From contig JAWVZH010000009.1 in assembly GCA_033722295.1 (NCBI GenBank), positions 1-37,363 on the forward strand: DNA of 37,363 nucleotides, in the 5' to 3' direction. The stretch is from JAWVZH01 sp033722295. Its GTDB lineage: Bacteria; Bacteroidota; Bacteroidia; Chitinophagales; Saprospiraceae. Shown here piece after piece: positions 1-8,947 of this stretch (positions are counted from its first letter, which is position 1; every line of letters begins with the position of its first letter). The position numbers and the translations under genes were made by a program. Below the pieces are notes generated by a model. It saw only the letters and a program-made list of their open reading frames with translations. It was not told the DNA's origin and did not search any database.

Positions 1-137
1 AGAGCAACCTCCCTCTTCCGGCTGACTGGCCACGGAGGCAACCCATATATCAATTGTACTATGCCCTGGTCCATGTCAACATGTTTGGCCGTTCCTACCT
101 GGGAATGACCGAACGCCTTGTACATCACTATCTGTAA
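1..137 (+). CDS. Fructosamine kinase family protein, C-terminal fragment
   Basis: An open frame enters from the left edge (codons in phase with base 3) and ends at the TAA at 135-137, giving about 44 residues. The fragment contains YQLYYALVHVNMFG followed by SYLGM, which matches the conserved C-terminal end of the fructosamine/ketosamine-3-kinase family, where a tyrosine-rich helix leads into a HxNxFG...YLG motif. Family members phosphorylate sugar adducts on protein amines in the cytoplasm, causing their release (deglycation). The catalytic part lies outside the window, so activity cannot be judged. The gene converges on dprA with only seven bases between the two stop codons and no room for a terminator. 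Confidence 0.75.
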   Translation, partial: SNLPLPADWPRRQPIYQLYYALVHVNMFGRSYLGMTERLVHHYL

Positions 138-144
138 ATTGGAA

Positions 145-1236
145 TCACATTGCTTTGATGACATTACCTGGAAGGATTTTTATATGCCCGGACAATTCCA
201 GTTTGAGTGCGATACCAGACCAATCTGCAGAGGATAATCCGAATTTCGATAAGACTTGATCCAGTTGAAGTGGACCTGACGATCGTAAACCAAGATAGAT
301 CTCTTTAGTTCTTTCGTCAGCCGGAAGAGACATTGTGATCTTCTCTTCGGATGTATCATCGTTCCATTGCATTAAGGCAAGGACATCTGCCGCATTCTCT
401 ATAAGGTGAGCTTCATTGTTCTTGATGAGATAGTGACACCCCGAGATTTGTTTCTTTCCAATTATTCCAGGCATCGCCCCTACTTCCCTGTTATAATCAT
501 TGGCCATCCTCGCCGTGATCATTGAACCACCCTTCACCCCTGATTCTACAACTATGACGACATCAGCCATTCCAGCAAGGATGCGATTCCTCATGGGAAA
601 GTGCTCCCGCTCTGCTTTAATACCCGGAGGGAACTCTGAGATACCTCCACCATTGTTCCTCATGCTCTCATATAACTTTTTGTGTTGAGCCGGATATATC
701 TTGTCCAGGGCTCCTCCAAGTACAGCAATGGTCGGCAGTCCTGATTTAACAGCACTTTTGTGAGCACAGGCGTCTATACCGAAAGCCAGTCCACTGAGGA
801 TTGTAACATTAGCATGTGCCAGTCCTCTTATCAATTCTTCTGTTTTCCAAATGCCATGATCTGTCGGCTTTCTGGTTCCAACAACAGCTATCATCCTTGA
901 CCGGTTAACATCCACCGAACAATCCGCATAAAGTATGACCGGTGGATGCGGGATATGATGCAAGCGATCGGGATATGAAGGATGTGTAAAACCCCATAAT
1001 TCCATTCCCTTTTGTAAGGCCGCAGATCGTATATCTTCGGCCTCAACAAGCAGTTTATTGCTTTTCAATTTGTTGATCATATCACTGGTGACAAATGATA
1101 TTCTGGAAAGATCCCGACGTGATGCTTCGAATACATTCCTGGCCTCACGGAATATCTTCAAGAGTATTCGGCATCGTTTGGGGCCTAATTGTGGTACCAT
1201 GCTGAGGGCCAGCAAATGAAGGTCATTTGTGTTCAT
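145..1236 (-). CDS. dprA: DNA-processing protein DprA
   Basis: This 363-residue protein has the DprA/Smf layout. An N-terminal helical region (about 1-75) precedes a Rossmann-like domain (about 80-290) with MIAVVGTRKP at 115-124, SGLAFGIDACAHKSA at 148-162, EFPPG at 201-205, FPMRNRILAG at 213-222 and GGSMITARMA at 236-245. A winged-helix-like C-terminus follows (about 300-363). DprA binds single-stranded DNA entering during natural transformation and loads RecA; many non-competent bacteria also keep the gene. The ATG at 1236 begins a normal DprA N-terminus. The gene lies 24 bases downstream of the TMTC-like gene on the same strand, so the two are probably cotranscribed. Confidence 0.95.
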   Translation of the reverse strand: MNTNDLHLLALSMVPQLGPKRCRILLKIFREARNVFEASRRDLSRISFVTSDMINKLKSNKLLVEAEDIRSAALQKGMELWGFTHPSYPDRLHHIPHPPVILYADCSVDVNRSRMIAVVGTRKPTDHGIWKTEELIRGLAHANVTILSGLAFGIDACAHKSAVKSGLPTIAVLGGALDKIYPAQHKKLYESMRNNGGGISEFPPGIKAEREHFPMRNRILAGMADVVIVVESGVKGGSMITARMANDYNREVGAMPGIIGKKQISGCHYLIKNNEAHLIENAADVLALMQWNDDTSEEKITMSLPADERTKEIYLGLRSSGPLQLDQVLSKFGLSSADWSGIALKLELSGHIKILPGNVIKAM

Positions 1237-1260
1237 TTTAAACTCGTGTTCACCCAGGAT

Positions 1261-3141
1261 TTACTGCCTGGCCAGGTTCCCATAATAGCGTCCTGTCTCA
1301 ATGATCTCCGTCACCTTATAATTAGGATCAGGATAATCCTGTAGATGGTACGCAAAAGCCAAATAGACCGCCGACAATTTCTCATAGACAGATTTGGTCC
1401 CCGGCAGTAATTCTTCAGCCTTTTTTAAATAACGAATGGCCTGTGGGTAATTATTTCTTTCTGTATACAAAATATCATAGCCAGCCTCCTCGTAAAACTT
1501 GCCCACCTCTCGGCTGTATCCGTTGTTTTCCAGATAGTAAAGGAACTGGTCGAGGTACTCAGTATCCGGGCGGTGTCTTGCCACATCCTTGAAGCAGTTC
1601 AACACTCTATTAATATCCTTGTGGACTTTGAAGCTCTCAGCACAAACACCGGCCAGCATATGATTGGCATTACTGTAAAGTGGATGGATCTTTTTTGATT
1701 TTTCCAGATACTTCTTGGCCTCAGCGAGATACAATCTCTTGTGTTCCATATTCTGAGTGGCCTGGGCATAATTGAACAGATCAGTTGCATAGAACATGTT
1801 GATACGAGCGCTATTCTTTGAAACGTCGATGGCGGCCCTGTTGAGGGACTGCCCGCTTTCCCAGTCAGGTACGCGTAATGCGGTCTTCAATCCGTATCCT
1901 ACGATCAGGATTGCATATAATATAATACCGAAGGAACGAAGAGAACTCTTTCGGGTCAGGTAATTGATCAGAAGAGCAAGAACAATCACATACCCAAGGC
2001 TTGGCATGAATAAGAATCGCTCATTCATGAAGGTGCCGACCGTGAAAAATATATTGGACATCGGCAGGATGGTTATCACGAAAAAGAGGAATGACCAAAG
2101 CACCCACTTCGTTTTTCTTGTACGCCACAATACAAGCAAGATCAAAACCGCATACGAGATAACGCTGAAAATGACAAACGGGTCACTCCAGGTGGATTTC
2201 GGAATGTGATAGGGATAGTAGTCATGGGTCAAGGGATGGGGAAAGATCATCAGATACAAATACTTTCCCAGGGTATACATGATCGTTGCACTCCTTTCAA
2301 GTTCAGTCATTCCCAAAAAAGGATCGTTCATAAGAGCAGGGGTAACCGCAGGACTTTGTGGTATAAGATAACCCACTGCATTGTACCTCAACATCATGTA
2401 CGAAGCAACTGCCAATATAATCGGTGTAAGAGTAAGGCCAATGCGCTTGTAAGAAGCTTTATCGATCCACCATAGAGTGACAGGAATTATAGCCAAAAAA
2501 GTAATGCTGTGCTCTTTTGCGAGCAACGCCATTAAGAAAAGAGGAAAAACAGATACAAGGTCGATGATCTTGCCTGATCGGGCATAACGCTGTGAAACCA
2601 ATAAGGTCAAGATCGAAAGGAGCATGGCCAGGATCTCATCCCTTCCCTTGATATTGGCAACAGCTTCGGAGTGGATCGGATGGAGAACATAGAGTATCGC
2701 GATCATGAAAGGCACTGCCAGATACCACCTTCTTTTTTTCTTATGTCGAAAATTTCGAGAAGACCAAACGTAGATCAGGTAACCGAGTAAGGCATACAGG
2801 AGCACATTGACCAAATGACCAAGCCACGGTAAAGGAGTCATCGATCTTTCTATGGCAAACATGGCAAGAGAAAGAGGTCTATATCGTGCACCGAATATCA
2901 GATCCCTTTTTTCACCGAAATATCCTTCAAACCCTTCTGTAGTGAATATATCACCTATACCCTGGATGCCTTTCTGCACAAATTGATTATCGGTCACTAC
3001 CAACTTGTCGTCCAGGACGTAGCCAAAAGTTACGCTGTATCCGTAAAAGGCCAGCGCACAGAAGACAATCACTGATATTTGTACGGTCCGAACCGAAAAC
3101 TTCCGACCACCTAATTTCACAGAATGTTGATCTTTACTCAC
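1261..3141 (-). CDS. TMTC-like membrane glycosyltransferase with C-terminal TPR region
   Basis: This 626-residue protein has many hydrophobic segments from about residue 20 to 425, then a soluble alpha-helical tail (about 430-626) that reads as tetratricopeptide-like repeats. Residues 44-45 are an acidic DD pair in the first external loop (YVLDDKLVV), as in GT-C glycosyltransferases. YRPLSLAMFAIE (about 87-98) and HPIHSEAVANIKGRDE (154-169) resemble signatures of the TMTC family, whose eukaryotic members are ER O-mannosyltransferases. By family it may transfer a sugar from a lipid-linked donor to an exported target, but donor and acceptor are unknown here. The start is GTG at 3141; no ATG lies before the first membrane segment. 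dprA follows 24 bases downstream. Confidence 0.75.
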   Translation of the reverse strand: MSKDQHSVKLGGRKFSVRTVQISVIVFCALAFYGYSVTFGYVLDDKLVVTDNQFVQKGIQGIGDIFTTEGFEGYFGEKRDLIFGARYRPLSLAMFAIERSMTPLPWLGHLVNVLLYALLGYLIYVWSSRNFRHKKKRRWYLAVPFMIAILYVLHPIHSEAVANIKGRDEILAMLLSILTLLVSQRYARSGKIIDLVSVFPLFLMALLAKEHSITFLAIIPVTLWWIDKASYKRIGLTLTPIILAVASYMMLRYNAVGYLIPQSPAVTPALMNDPFLGMTELERSATIMYTLGKYLYLMIFPHPLTHDYYPYHIPKSTWSDPFVIFSVISYAVLILLVLWRTRKTKWVLWSFLFFVITILPMSNIFFTVGTFMNERFLFMPSLGYVIVLALLINYLTRKSSLRSFGIILYAILIVGYGLKTALRVPDWESGQSLNRAAIDVSKNSARINMFYATDLFNYAQATQNMEHKRLYLAEAKKYLEKSKKIHPLYSNANHMLAGVCAESFKVHKDINRVLNCFKDVARHRPDTEYLDQFLYYLENNGYSREVGKFYEEAGYDILYTERNNYPQAIRYLKKAEELLPGTKSVYEKLSAVYLAFAYHLQDYPDPNYKVTEIIETGRYYGNLARQ

Positions 3142-3201
3142 CTTTATATATAATTATCTTAATATGTTATTTTTAACCAAGAAGCAGATATAAGCGATTA
3201 C

Positions 3202-3894
3202 ATGGCTGATTCGACAAATTTAGCAGGGCTCATCCAAAACTCCCTTCTCTTTGCCCTTTTATTCGCTGGCACAGTATCCTTTGGCCAGATAAATCTGCTG
3301 GTGGGATATGGCTTGGGATACCAGCCTTCGTCGGACCTTAATCAAATGATAGAGGACCACAATAACGATACGGAATGGTATAAGGATGAGTTCAACGAAC
3401 TACGCTTGACACACGGCCTGTATCTCGGGATACGATATAACTGGGGTCCGCTAAAGTCCGTGGTAAGCTATCGAAACTCCGGAGTAAGGATGAGCGCTGA
3501 GGGGATCCCGCCACAACAGTCCGATGCCTTCCGGCGTAAACTATTTTTCCGGAACAATGTGCTGAGTATTGGAGTGGAGAGCAATTATGAAACAGTGGAT
3601 TGGGGTATTTCTCTGGATCAGAACTTCTACAGGATAAGCGCAGAAACATCAGATCTTTCGGACAGCTACTCGATCCAGAAGCCCTCCTTTTTTAGCGGAC
3701 ATCTATATCTCAACATAAACCTCAAAGGATATAATAATTTGGGGTTTACCATTCAACCCTATGTTCAGTATCCCTTCACAATGCCAGATCTAGAGGCCCT
3801 TTCTGAAGAACTGGACCTTACTGAACGGAGATATGATCTGGACATTACCACATTCGGGATCACACTATTGCTCGTCAATGGCCCTCAGGACTAA
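3202..3894 (+). CDS. Putative outer-membrane beta-barrel protein
   Basis: This 230-residue protein starts at ATG 3202. It has a hydrophobic stretch (about 12-28) ending in VSFGQ, which looks like a signal peptide with an unusually long polar N-terminus. The mature part alternates hydrophobic and polar residues with many aromatics (for example GLYLGIRYNWG and LYLNINLKGYNNLGFTIQPYV), typical of a small outer-membrane barrel of about eight strands. No enzymatic motif is visible. It is divergent from the TMTC-like gene (60 bases apart) and converges on sucA. The exact family is not recognised; the barrel assignment rests on sequence texture only. Confidence 0.6.
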   Translation: MADSTNLAGLIQNSLLFALLFAGTVSFGQINLLVGYGLGYQPSSDLNQMIEDHNNDTEWYKDEFNELRLTHGLYLGIRYNWGPLKSVVSYRNSGVRMSAEGIPPQQSDAFRRKLFFRNNVLSIGVESNYETVDWGISLDQNFYRISAETSDLSDSYSIQKPSFFSGHLYLNINLKGYNNLGFTIQPYVQYPFTMPDLEALSEELDLTERRYDLDITTFGITLLLVNGPQD

Positions 3895-3947
3895 TTACAA
3901 TACCTCTGGATGGTTAATATGTGATTATTGATCTCAAACTAGCACTT

Positions 3948-4003
3948 TAATCAACCTGTAATAAATAGTTGATTATCAATACAATTTCGGAGCACGTATT
4001 GAT
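3948..4003. terminator. Two consecutive inverted repeats between convergent genes
   Basis: The gap between the barrel gene and the end of sucA holds a 7-bp inverted repeat (TAATCAA at 3948-3954, TTGATTA at 3969-3975). Sharing base 3975 with it is an 8-bp repeat (ATCAATAC at 3975-3982, GTATTGAT at 3996-4003) ending four bases from the sucA stop codon. They could form alternative hairpins at both transcript ends. Neither has a clean T tract after it, so they may be weak terminators or 3'-end stabilisers. Confidence 0.35.
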
Positions 4004-4007
4004 CTGA

Positions 4008-6809
4008 TCAGACTTTTTGCTTCTCTTTCTTCTGTACGTTCTCCGCTTTTTCCTGAGCTTTGGTCTCATTTGCAAACGAGGCTTCCACCAACGCCTTTTG
4101 GTTCTTGTCGTGAACCTTTTTATAACCGGTGGCCGGTGATGCACTCGCCTTTCTTGAAATAACGCTGAACCCGAATTGCGGCAGATTCATTGCTATGAAT
4201 TGCCACGCTCCCATATTACTGGGTTCCTCCTGGGTCCAGATCAACTCAGAGTAGTCGTACGAGCTAATGATATTCTCGAGTTGTTTTGTGGGGATCGGAT
4301 ATATTTGCTCAAGTCTGACGATGGCAACATCCTCGATCTCATTTTCCTTCCTGTAGGCCGTCAAATCGTAGTAGAATTTGCCTGAACAGACCAGAAGTCG
4401 CCTGACCTTTTTCTTCTTCTTCCCTTCAAAAAGCGGATCATCCAGAACCTCCTGGAACCTCCTGTCACCGCTTAGATCCTCTATTGGTGAAACACACTCG
4501 GGATGTCTCAACAGTGATTTTGGTGACATGACGATCAATGGCTTTCTGAACGGCCAAACGAGCTGTCTTCTCAACGCATGGAAGAAGTTGGCCGGCTTGG
4601 TGCAGTTAATGACAGACATATTTAACTCTGCGCATAACTGGAGAAATCTTTCAAGTCGGCTGCTTGAATGTTCCGGACCCTGTCCCGCATATCCATGTGG
4701 CAAGAGCATGACGAGTCCACTGTTTCGACCCCACTTGCTTTCAGAGGCACTGATAAACTGGTCGACGATAACCTGCGCACCATTATAAAAATCACCAAAT
4801 TGTGCTTCCCATAAGACGAGGGATTGAGGTGTGGCCAGCGAATAACCGTATTCAAATCCGAGAACACCAAACTCGGACAATAAGGAATTATAGATCATGA
4901 ACCGACCCTGGTCTTCAGTCATACCGGACAGCCTGTTGAACTCTTCAAATGTTTCCGCATCGTGAAAAACAGCATGACGGTGTGAGAACGTACCGCGTTT
5001 CACATCCTGACCACTCATTCTTACGTCATGACCATCGATAAGTAATGAAGCATAGGCAGATAACTCGGCCAACGCCCAGTCGACCTTGTTATCATCCAGG
5101 GTCTTTTTAGCGCTCTTCAGCAGTCTATTGACTTTGCTTAGTGGATTAAACCCATTTGGTAGCGACATAATATGATCGAGGATCTTATCCACAGTTTCTT
5201 TCTCGATACCCGTCACTGGTGATCGCTCAAAATCTTCAGGTGTAGCCTTTTGCTTGAGCGACATCCATGCTTCTTCTGTAGACTGATATTTATAAGGTAG
5301 CGGTTTCTCTTTAGCCTGATCCAATCGTTCCTGCAATTCTTGCCAGAAGCTATCTTCGAGCTCCTCAGCTATCTTGGCTTCCAGGTCTCCTCTTGATACA
5401 AGTTTATCCGCATAGATCTTTCTCGGGTCCGGATGTTTTTTGATGATCTCATACATCTGAGGTTGCGTGAATTTGGGATCATCTCCTTCATTGTGGCCAT
5501 GCTTCCTGTAACATACCATATCAATGAACACGTCATTATTGAATTTCTGACGATAGGCTACAGCGATCTGCATAGCTTTGACCACAGCTTCAGGATCATC
5601 ACCGTTGACATGGAAGACCGGCGCTTGCACCAGGCTGGCTACGCCGGTACAATAGGTTGAAGACCTTGCATCATCGAAATCCGTGGTAAAGCCTATTTGG
5701 TTATTGATCACGAAGTGTAATGTGCCACCGGAATAGTAACCCTCTAACTGGCTCATTTGAACAGTCTCATACATTATCCCCTGCCCTGCTATTGCCGCAT
5801 CACCATGCAAGAGCACTGGCAATATTTGATCATAATCTCTTCCGTAAAGACAGTCCGCCTTCGCCCTTGAGTATCCCTGCACCACCGTATTGACAGATTC
5901 CAGGTGTGAAGGGTTGGGCGCCAATTGTAAATTGACCATCTTGCCATTGGAAGTGGGAACTTCTGACGAGAAACCCAGGTGATACTTGACATCACCATCT
6001 CCGAAACTCAGATCAGGGTCCATATTGCCCTCGAACTCTGTAAATATCTGTTCGTAGGTCTTTTTCATAATGTTTGCCAACACATTTAACCTTCCTCTGT
6101 GAGCCATACCGATTACAACTTCCTTGACGTCGGCATCAACGGCCTCATTGATCATAGCATCTAGTGCTGCGATAGTTGTTTCACCCCCTTCCAGAGAAAA
6201 TCTCTTCTGTCCGACATATTTGGTGTGAAGGAATTTTTCGAATACCACCGCTCCGTTAAGTTTTTCCAGAATGCGTCGTTTGGTTTCAAGATCAAGGCCA
6301 TAATCATCATCCAAAGAGCGGTTTTCGATCTGGTCTTTCAACCAGTTCCTCTTTTCCCTGTCCTCAATATGAGCATATTCGAAACCTATGTTGCCACTGT
6401 AGATCTTGTGAAGGCGATCGAGGATTTCCTTTAGCGTGGCATTCTCAAGGCCAATTTCCTGGCCTGCGACGAAGACCTTATCGAGATCTTCTTCACTCAA
6501 ATTATAATCCGACAGATCGAGATGGGGTCTTCGGTCTCTCCGCTCCCGGATCGGATTTGTGGTAGAGAGTAAGTGCCCACGGCTTCTAAAACCATTGATG
6601 ATCGAAAAGACTCCGAACTCCTTCGAGATATCCTCACCGGTCTCTGAAGTCTCAATTGCTGTCTCGGATACGCCATTTCTGGCAAAGTCGAACCCTTTAA
6701 AAAATGTTCTCCATCCCTCCTCTACTGAATCAGGTGATGCCTGATATTTCCTGTACAGGTTCTCAATAAAATCTGGATGAGCATTAAATACGTATGAATA
6801 GTCCTTCAT
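4008..6809 (-). CDS. sucA: 2-oxoglutarate dehydrogenase E1 component
   Basis: This 933-residue protein has the usual length and organisation of the thiamine-diphosphate-dependent E1 subunit, which decarboxylates 2-oxoglutarate and passes the succinyl group to the lipoyl domain of E2 (TCA cycle, cytoplasm). Visible hallmarks are the N-terminal YVFNAHPDFIENLY segment, HRGRLNVL at 237-244, HGDAAIAGQG at 335-344, NNQIGFTT at 369-376 and YRKHGHNEGDDP further on. The C-terminal transketolase-like domain contains GYAGQGPEHSSSRLERFLQL and TQEEPSNMGAWQF. The start is ATG at 6809. No sucB/odhB (E2) gene is adjacent on either side, whereas E1 and E2 genes are neighbours in many bacteria. The last 20 residues are strongly charged (KAQEKAENVQKKEKQKV), a lineage-specific tail. 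Confidence 0.97.
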   Translation of the reverse strand: MKDYSYVFNAHPDFIENLYRKYQASPDSVEEGWRTFFKGFDFARNGVSETAIETSETGEDISKEFGVFSIINGFRSRGHLLSTTNPIRERRDRRPHLDLSDYNLSEEDLDKVFVAGQEIGLENATLKEILDRLHKIYSGNIGFEYAHIEDREKRNWLKDQIENRSLDDDYGLDLETKRRILEKLNGAVVFEKFLHTKYVGQKRFSLEGGETTIAALDAMINEAVDADVKEVVIGMAHRGRLNVLANIMKKTYEQIFTEFEGNMDPDLSFGDGDVKYHLGFSSEVPTSNGKMVNLQLAPNPSHLESVNTVVQGYSRAKADCLYGRDYDQILPVLLHGDAAIAGQGIMYETVQMSQLEGYYSGGTLHFVINNQIGFTTDFDDARSSTYCTGVASLVQAPVFHVNGDDPEAVVKAMQIAVAYRQKFNNDVFIDMVCYRKHGHNEGDDPKFTQPQMYEIIKKHPDPRKIYADKLVSRGDLEAKIAEELEDSFWQELQERLDQAKEKPLPYKYQSTEEAWMSLKQKATPEDFERSPVTGIEKETVDKILDHIMSLPNGFNPLSKVNRLLKSAKKTLDDNKVDWALAELSAYASLLIDGHDVRMSGQDVKRGTFSHRHAVFHDAETFEEFNRLSGMTEDQGRFMIYNSLLSEFGVLGFEYGYSLATPQSLVLWEAQFGDFYNGAQVIVDQFISASESKWGRNSGLVMLLPHGYAGQGPEHSSSRLERFLQLCAELNMSVINCTKPANFFHALRRQLVWPFRKPLIVMSPKSLLRHPECVSPIEDLSGDRRFQEVLDDPLFEGKKKKKVRRLLVCSGKFYYDLTAYRKENEIEDVAIVRLEQIYPIPTKQLENIISSYDYSELIWTQEEPSNMGAWQFIAMNLPQFGFSVISRKASASPATGYKKVHDKNQKALVEASFANETKAQEKAENVQKKEKQKV

Positions 6810-7138
6810 CTTATACTATAGCATCTGATACTAGGTCTTGCGAAGTTCCGAATAAAGATTGTAATCTGCTACTTGTCTTAACAATAAGTATTACAGACAT
6901 AAATCATCCGAACAACATTGGCCCAATTGGGAAAGTAAACATCCAGCGATCACAGAGTGTTTTAATTTTAATATCATTTTGTCCTATAGTTTGTATTTAT
7001 TGCCGGAATAAGGCATTAGCCGCTGGTTATGTGCATTGTGAGGCACTTCCATTTACAATTCGTTCACATCTTTTTTATAACTTCAAGCCTTATCATTCGT
7101 TATCAGTTTAATAATCCGTTAAAACAAACAGAAGATCA
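6810..7138. other. Intergenic region between sucA and the OmpA-family gene
   Basis: This 329-base divergent gap must carry the promoters of sucA (leftward) and the OmpA-family lipoprotein (rightward). No exact TAnnTTTG element was found on either strand; the closest on the plus strand is TATAGTTTG near 6984, one base too widely spaced. An open frame of 105 codons on the plus strand crosses it but has no recognisable protein character and overlaps the sucA start. No RNA gene was seen. Confidence 0.5.
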
Positions 7139-8026
7139 ATGAAGAACTATCTTTTTTTATTAGGTATGGCAATAACACTGGGTGCTTGCGTAAGCAAGAA
7201 AAAGTTCACCGGTGTACAATCCGAAAGAGACCAGTTGCAAGAACGCTATGAAAAGCTGGCCTCCAAATGTGAAGAAGAAAAAAAGTCGTACGCCAGTGCA
7301 AAAGCACAAATGGAAGAGCGTATGGATCAACTAAAGACCAAACATGAAAAAGAGGTTGCAGAGCTGGAAGAGAAGAATGAATTTCTAAGAACAAACAATA
7401 CCAACTTACTGGACAGATTGTCTGATATGTCGGTGATAACCAAGGAAAGTTCTGAGAGCATCAAGCAATCTCTCAAGACCCTGAATAAACAAAGTGCCTA
7501 CATACAGGATATGACTTCTGCCATTCAGAGGAAAGACTCCATGAATCTAGCCCTTGTCATGAATCTGAAGCGCTCCCTGTCAGATGTCAATGACGAGGAT
7601 GTTACAGTTGAGGTCAAGAAAGGTGTGGTCTACATTTCACTTTCTGACAAAATGTTGTTCGCTACAGCAAGTGCGAGAGTCAATAGTTCGGCGAAATCTG
7701 TACTCGGCAAGATCGCCAAAGTCCTGAATGACCATAATCAGCTTGACGTCTTGATCGAAGGACACACCGACAATGTACCGATCAGTAATGAGTGTATCAA
7801 GGATAATTGGGACCTCAGTGTAAAACGGGCAACATCCGTGGCCAGGATACTACAAAATGAGTATGATGTGGATCCGGCGAGAATCACTGCAGGTGGTCGT
7901 AGTAAGTATCTTCCGAAAGAGGATAATTCTACTGCGGAAGGTCGTAGTGTTAACCGACGCACGGAGATCATTGTACTTCCAAAGCTGGATCAATTCTTCG
8001 AAATGCTGGCCGCCGGTCAGAAGTAA
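7139..8026 (+). CDS. OmpA-family lipoprotein with coiled coil
   Basis: This 295-residue protein begins with a lipoprotein signal peptide (FLLGMAITLGAC, lipidated Cys near 17). A charged, heptad-rich region (about 25-85) follows, with predicted coiled-coil character. A C-terminal OmpA/MotB peptidoglycan-binding domain spans about 165-285, with LIEGHTDNVP, LSVKRATSVARIL and GRSVNRRTEIIV. Such proteins sit in the outer membrane or periplasm and anchor the envelope to peptidoglycan through the diaminopimelate-binding site of the OmpA domain. The start is ATG 7139. It is a single-gene unit closed by a strong terminator 25 bases after the stop codon. Confidence 0.9.
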   Translation: MKNYLFLLGMAITLGACVSKKKFTGVQSERDQLQERYEKLASKCEEEKKSYASAKAQMEERMDQLKTKHEKEVAELEEKNEFLRTNNTNLLDRLSDMSVITKESSESIKQSLKTLNKQSAYIQDMTSAIQRKDSMNLALVMNLKRSLSDVNDEDVTVEVKKGVVYISLSDKMLFATASARVNSSAKSVLGKIAKVLNDHNQLDVLIEGHTDNVPISNECIKDNWDLSVKRATSVARILQNEYDVDPARITAGGRSKYLPKEDNSTAEGRSVNRRTEIIVLPKLDQFFEMLAAGQK

Positions 8027-8050
8027 TCAAGTTATTTATAAAGACACAAG

Positions 8051-8086
8051 AGGCCTGTTGAAGAGATTTGACAGGTCTTTTTTTTT
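8051..8086 (+). terminator. Rho-independent terminator of the OmpA-family gene
   Basis: AGGCCTGT (8051-8058) pairs with ACAGGTCT (8071-8078), an 8-bp stem with one G-T pair and a 12-base loop, followed directly by a run of nine T residues counting from the stem end. This is a well-formed intrinsic terminator. Confidence 0.88.
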
Positions 8087-8115
8087 GGTATCGAATAAGT
8101 GATTTCCCTTGTTGA

Positions 8116-8898
8116 TCAGGTCAACAGCCTCTTTATCACCACCATCAAGTGAGTATAACGACCTTCATCTTCATTGAAAATCCCGTAGTGATCGAAACGG
8201 TCGATCCTCACTTTCCCTGAAGCGTGAATGATGACCTTCTTATTGAGAACTATACCAACATGGCTCACATTCGTTTTATAATGGGCTCGGAGGAAAACAA
8301 GGTCGCCCGGTTCCGCCTGGCTTGCAAAGTCGACGACCTCCCCATGATGAACCTGTTGATTTGTGTCCCGCGGAAGCCAAACTCCCAGAGCCTTGAATAT
8401 CACCTGTACAAATCCCGAACAGTCGATCCCGAATGACGACCTACCGCCCCAAAGATATGGTGTATGCAAAAATTTGCGGCTGAGCTTCTCCAGGATGGGG
8501 ATCTTGTTATTCAGCCGTTCTGGAAAGATCACCTGCCCCCCGTATGTGAACTGGTGTTTATCCAGAGAGAAGGTCATTTCATCAAAATGAGGTAATGAAG
8601 CACCGAACGGTATATATCTGGAATCTCCATCTGACAATGCCGGACAATAGAGTTCTGCCGCAATGGCCGTATTACCATTCATGTCTTCAAAATCACTTTC
8701 AGATATTATGGTGATCTGATTGCGACTGATCCAACCGGTATATCCATCGTACGTGCATTCTATAAAAGACCAGTATCGATCACGATCTTTTATAACTTTA
8801 AATGTTTCCCCAAACAATAATTGAGTGATCATTTCGCTATTCTCAGAGGGAGCTTTTCTCACGGGAATAGTGGCCAGTAATGAAATACCGAAAGTCAT
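8116..8898 (-). CDS. NlpC/P60 (C40) peptidase with N-terminal SH3-like region
   Basis: The protein has 260 residues when started at the ATG at 8898. Residues about 5-75 form an SH3-like region (IPVRKAPSENSEMITQLLFGE ends in a typical turn, and YDGYTGWISRNQ follows). A C-terminal NlpC/P60 domain shows the catalytic cysteine in GIDCSGFVQ, a histidine in VSHVGIVLN and another in IIHASGKVRID. Such enzymes cleave the gamma-D-Glu-diaminopimelate bond in peptidoglycan stem peptides. The frame stays open upstream to 9000, but that extension would run through the divergent PorP/SprF start. The ATG at 8898 begins directly at the SH3 homology. No export signal is obvious after this start, suggesting cytoplasmic recycling or an unrecognised export route. 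Confidence 0.88.
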   Translation of the reverse strand: MTFGISLLATIPVRKAPSENSEMITQLLFGETFKVIKDRDRYWSFIECTYDGYTGWISRNQITIISESDFEDMNGNTAIAAELYCPALSDGDSRYIPFGASLPHFDEMTFSLDKHQFTYGGQVIFPERLNNKIPILEKLSRKFLHTPYLWGGRSSFGIDCSGFVQVIFKALGVWLPRDTNQQVHHGEVVDFASQAEPGDLVFLRAHYKTNVSHVGIVLNKKVIIHASGKVRIDRFDHYGIFNEDEGRYTHLMVVIKRLLT

Positions 8899-8926
8899 AC
8901 GGAAACGAAGATAGTATTTAACATTG

Positions 8927-8933
8927 CAAAATA
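8927..8933 (-). promoter_or_regulatory. Possible -7 element of the NlpC/P60 gene
   Basis: On the minus strand this reads TATTTTG, one base short of the Bacteroidota -7 consensus TAnnTTTG. It lies 28 bases before the ATG at 8898. One base pair separates it from the opposite-facing element of the PorP/SprF gene. No -33 element was identified. Confidence 0.3.
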
Positions 8934-8934
8934 T

Positions 8935-8942
8935 TACCTTTG
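8935..8942 (+). promoter_or_regulatory. -7 promoter element (TACCTTTG) of the PorP/SprF gene
   Basis: TACCTTTG matches TAnnTTTG exactly and ends five bases before the ATG at 8948. With the usual start point 4-7 bases after the motif, transcription would begin at or just before the start codon, giving a nearly leaderless mRNA. No TTG lies at the expected -33 distance. Confidence 0.5.
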
Positions 8943-8947
8943 AAAAC

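Noticed and set aside
6794..7111. Open frame of 105 codons on the plus strand between sucA and the OmpA gene
   Set aside because: No recognisable protein features, and it begins inside the sucA start region; probably a chance open frame in the promoter region.
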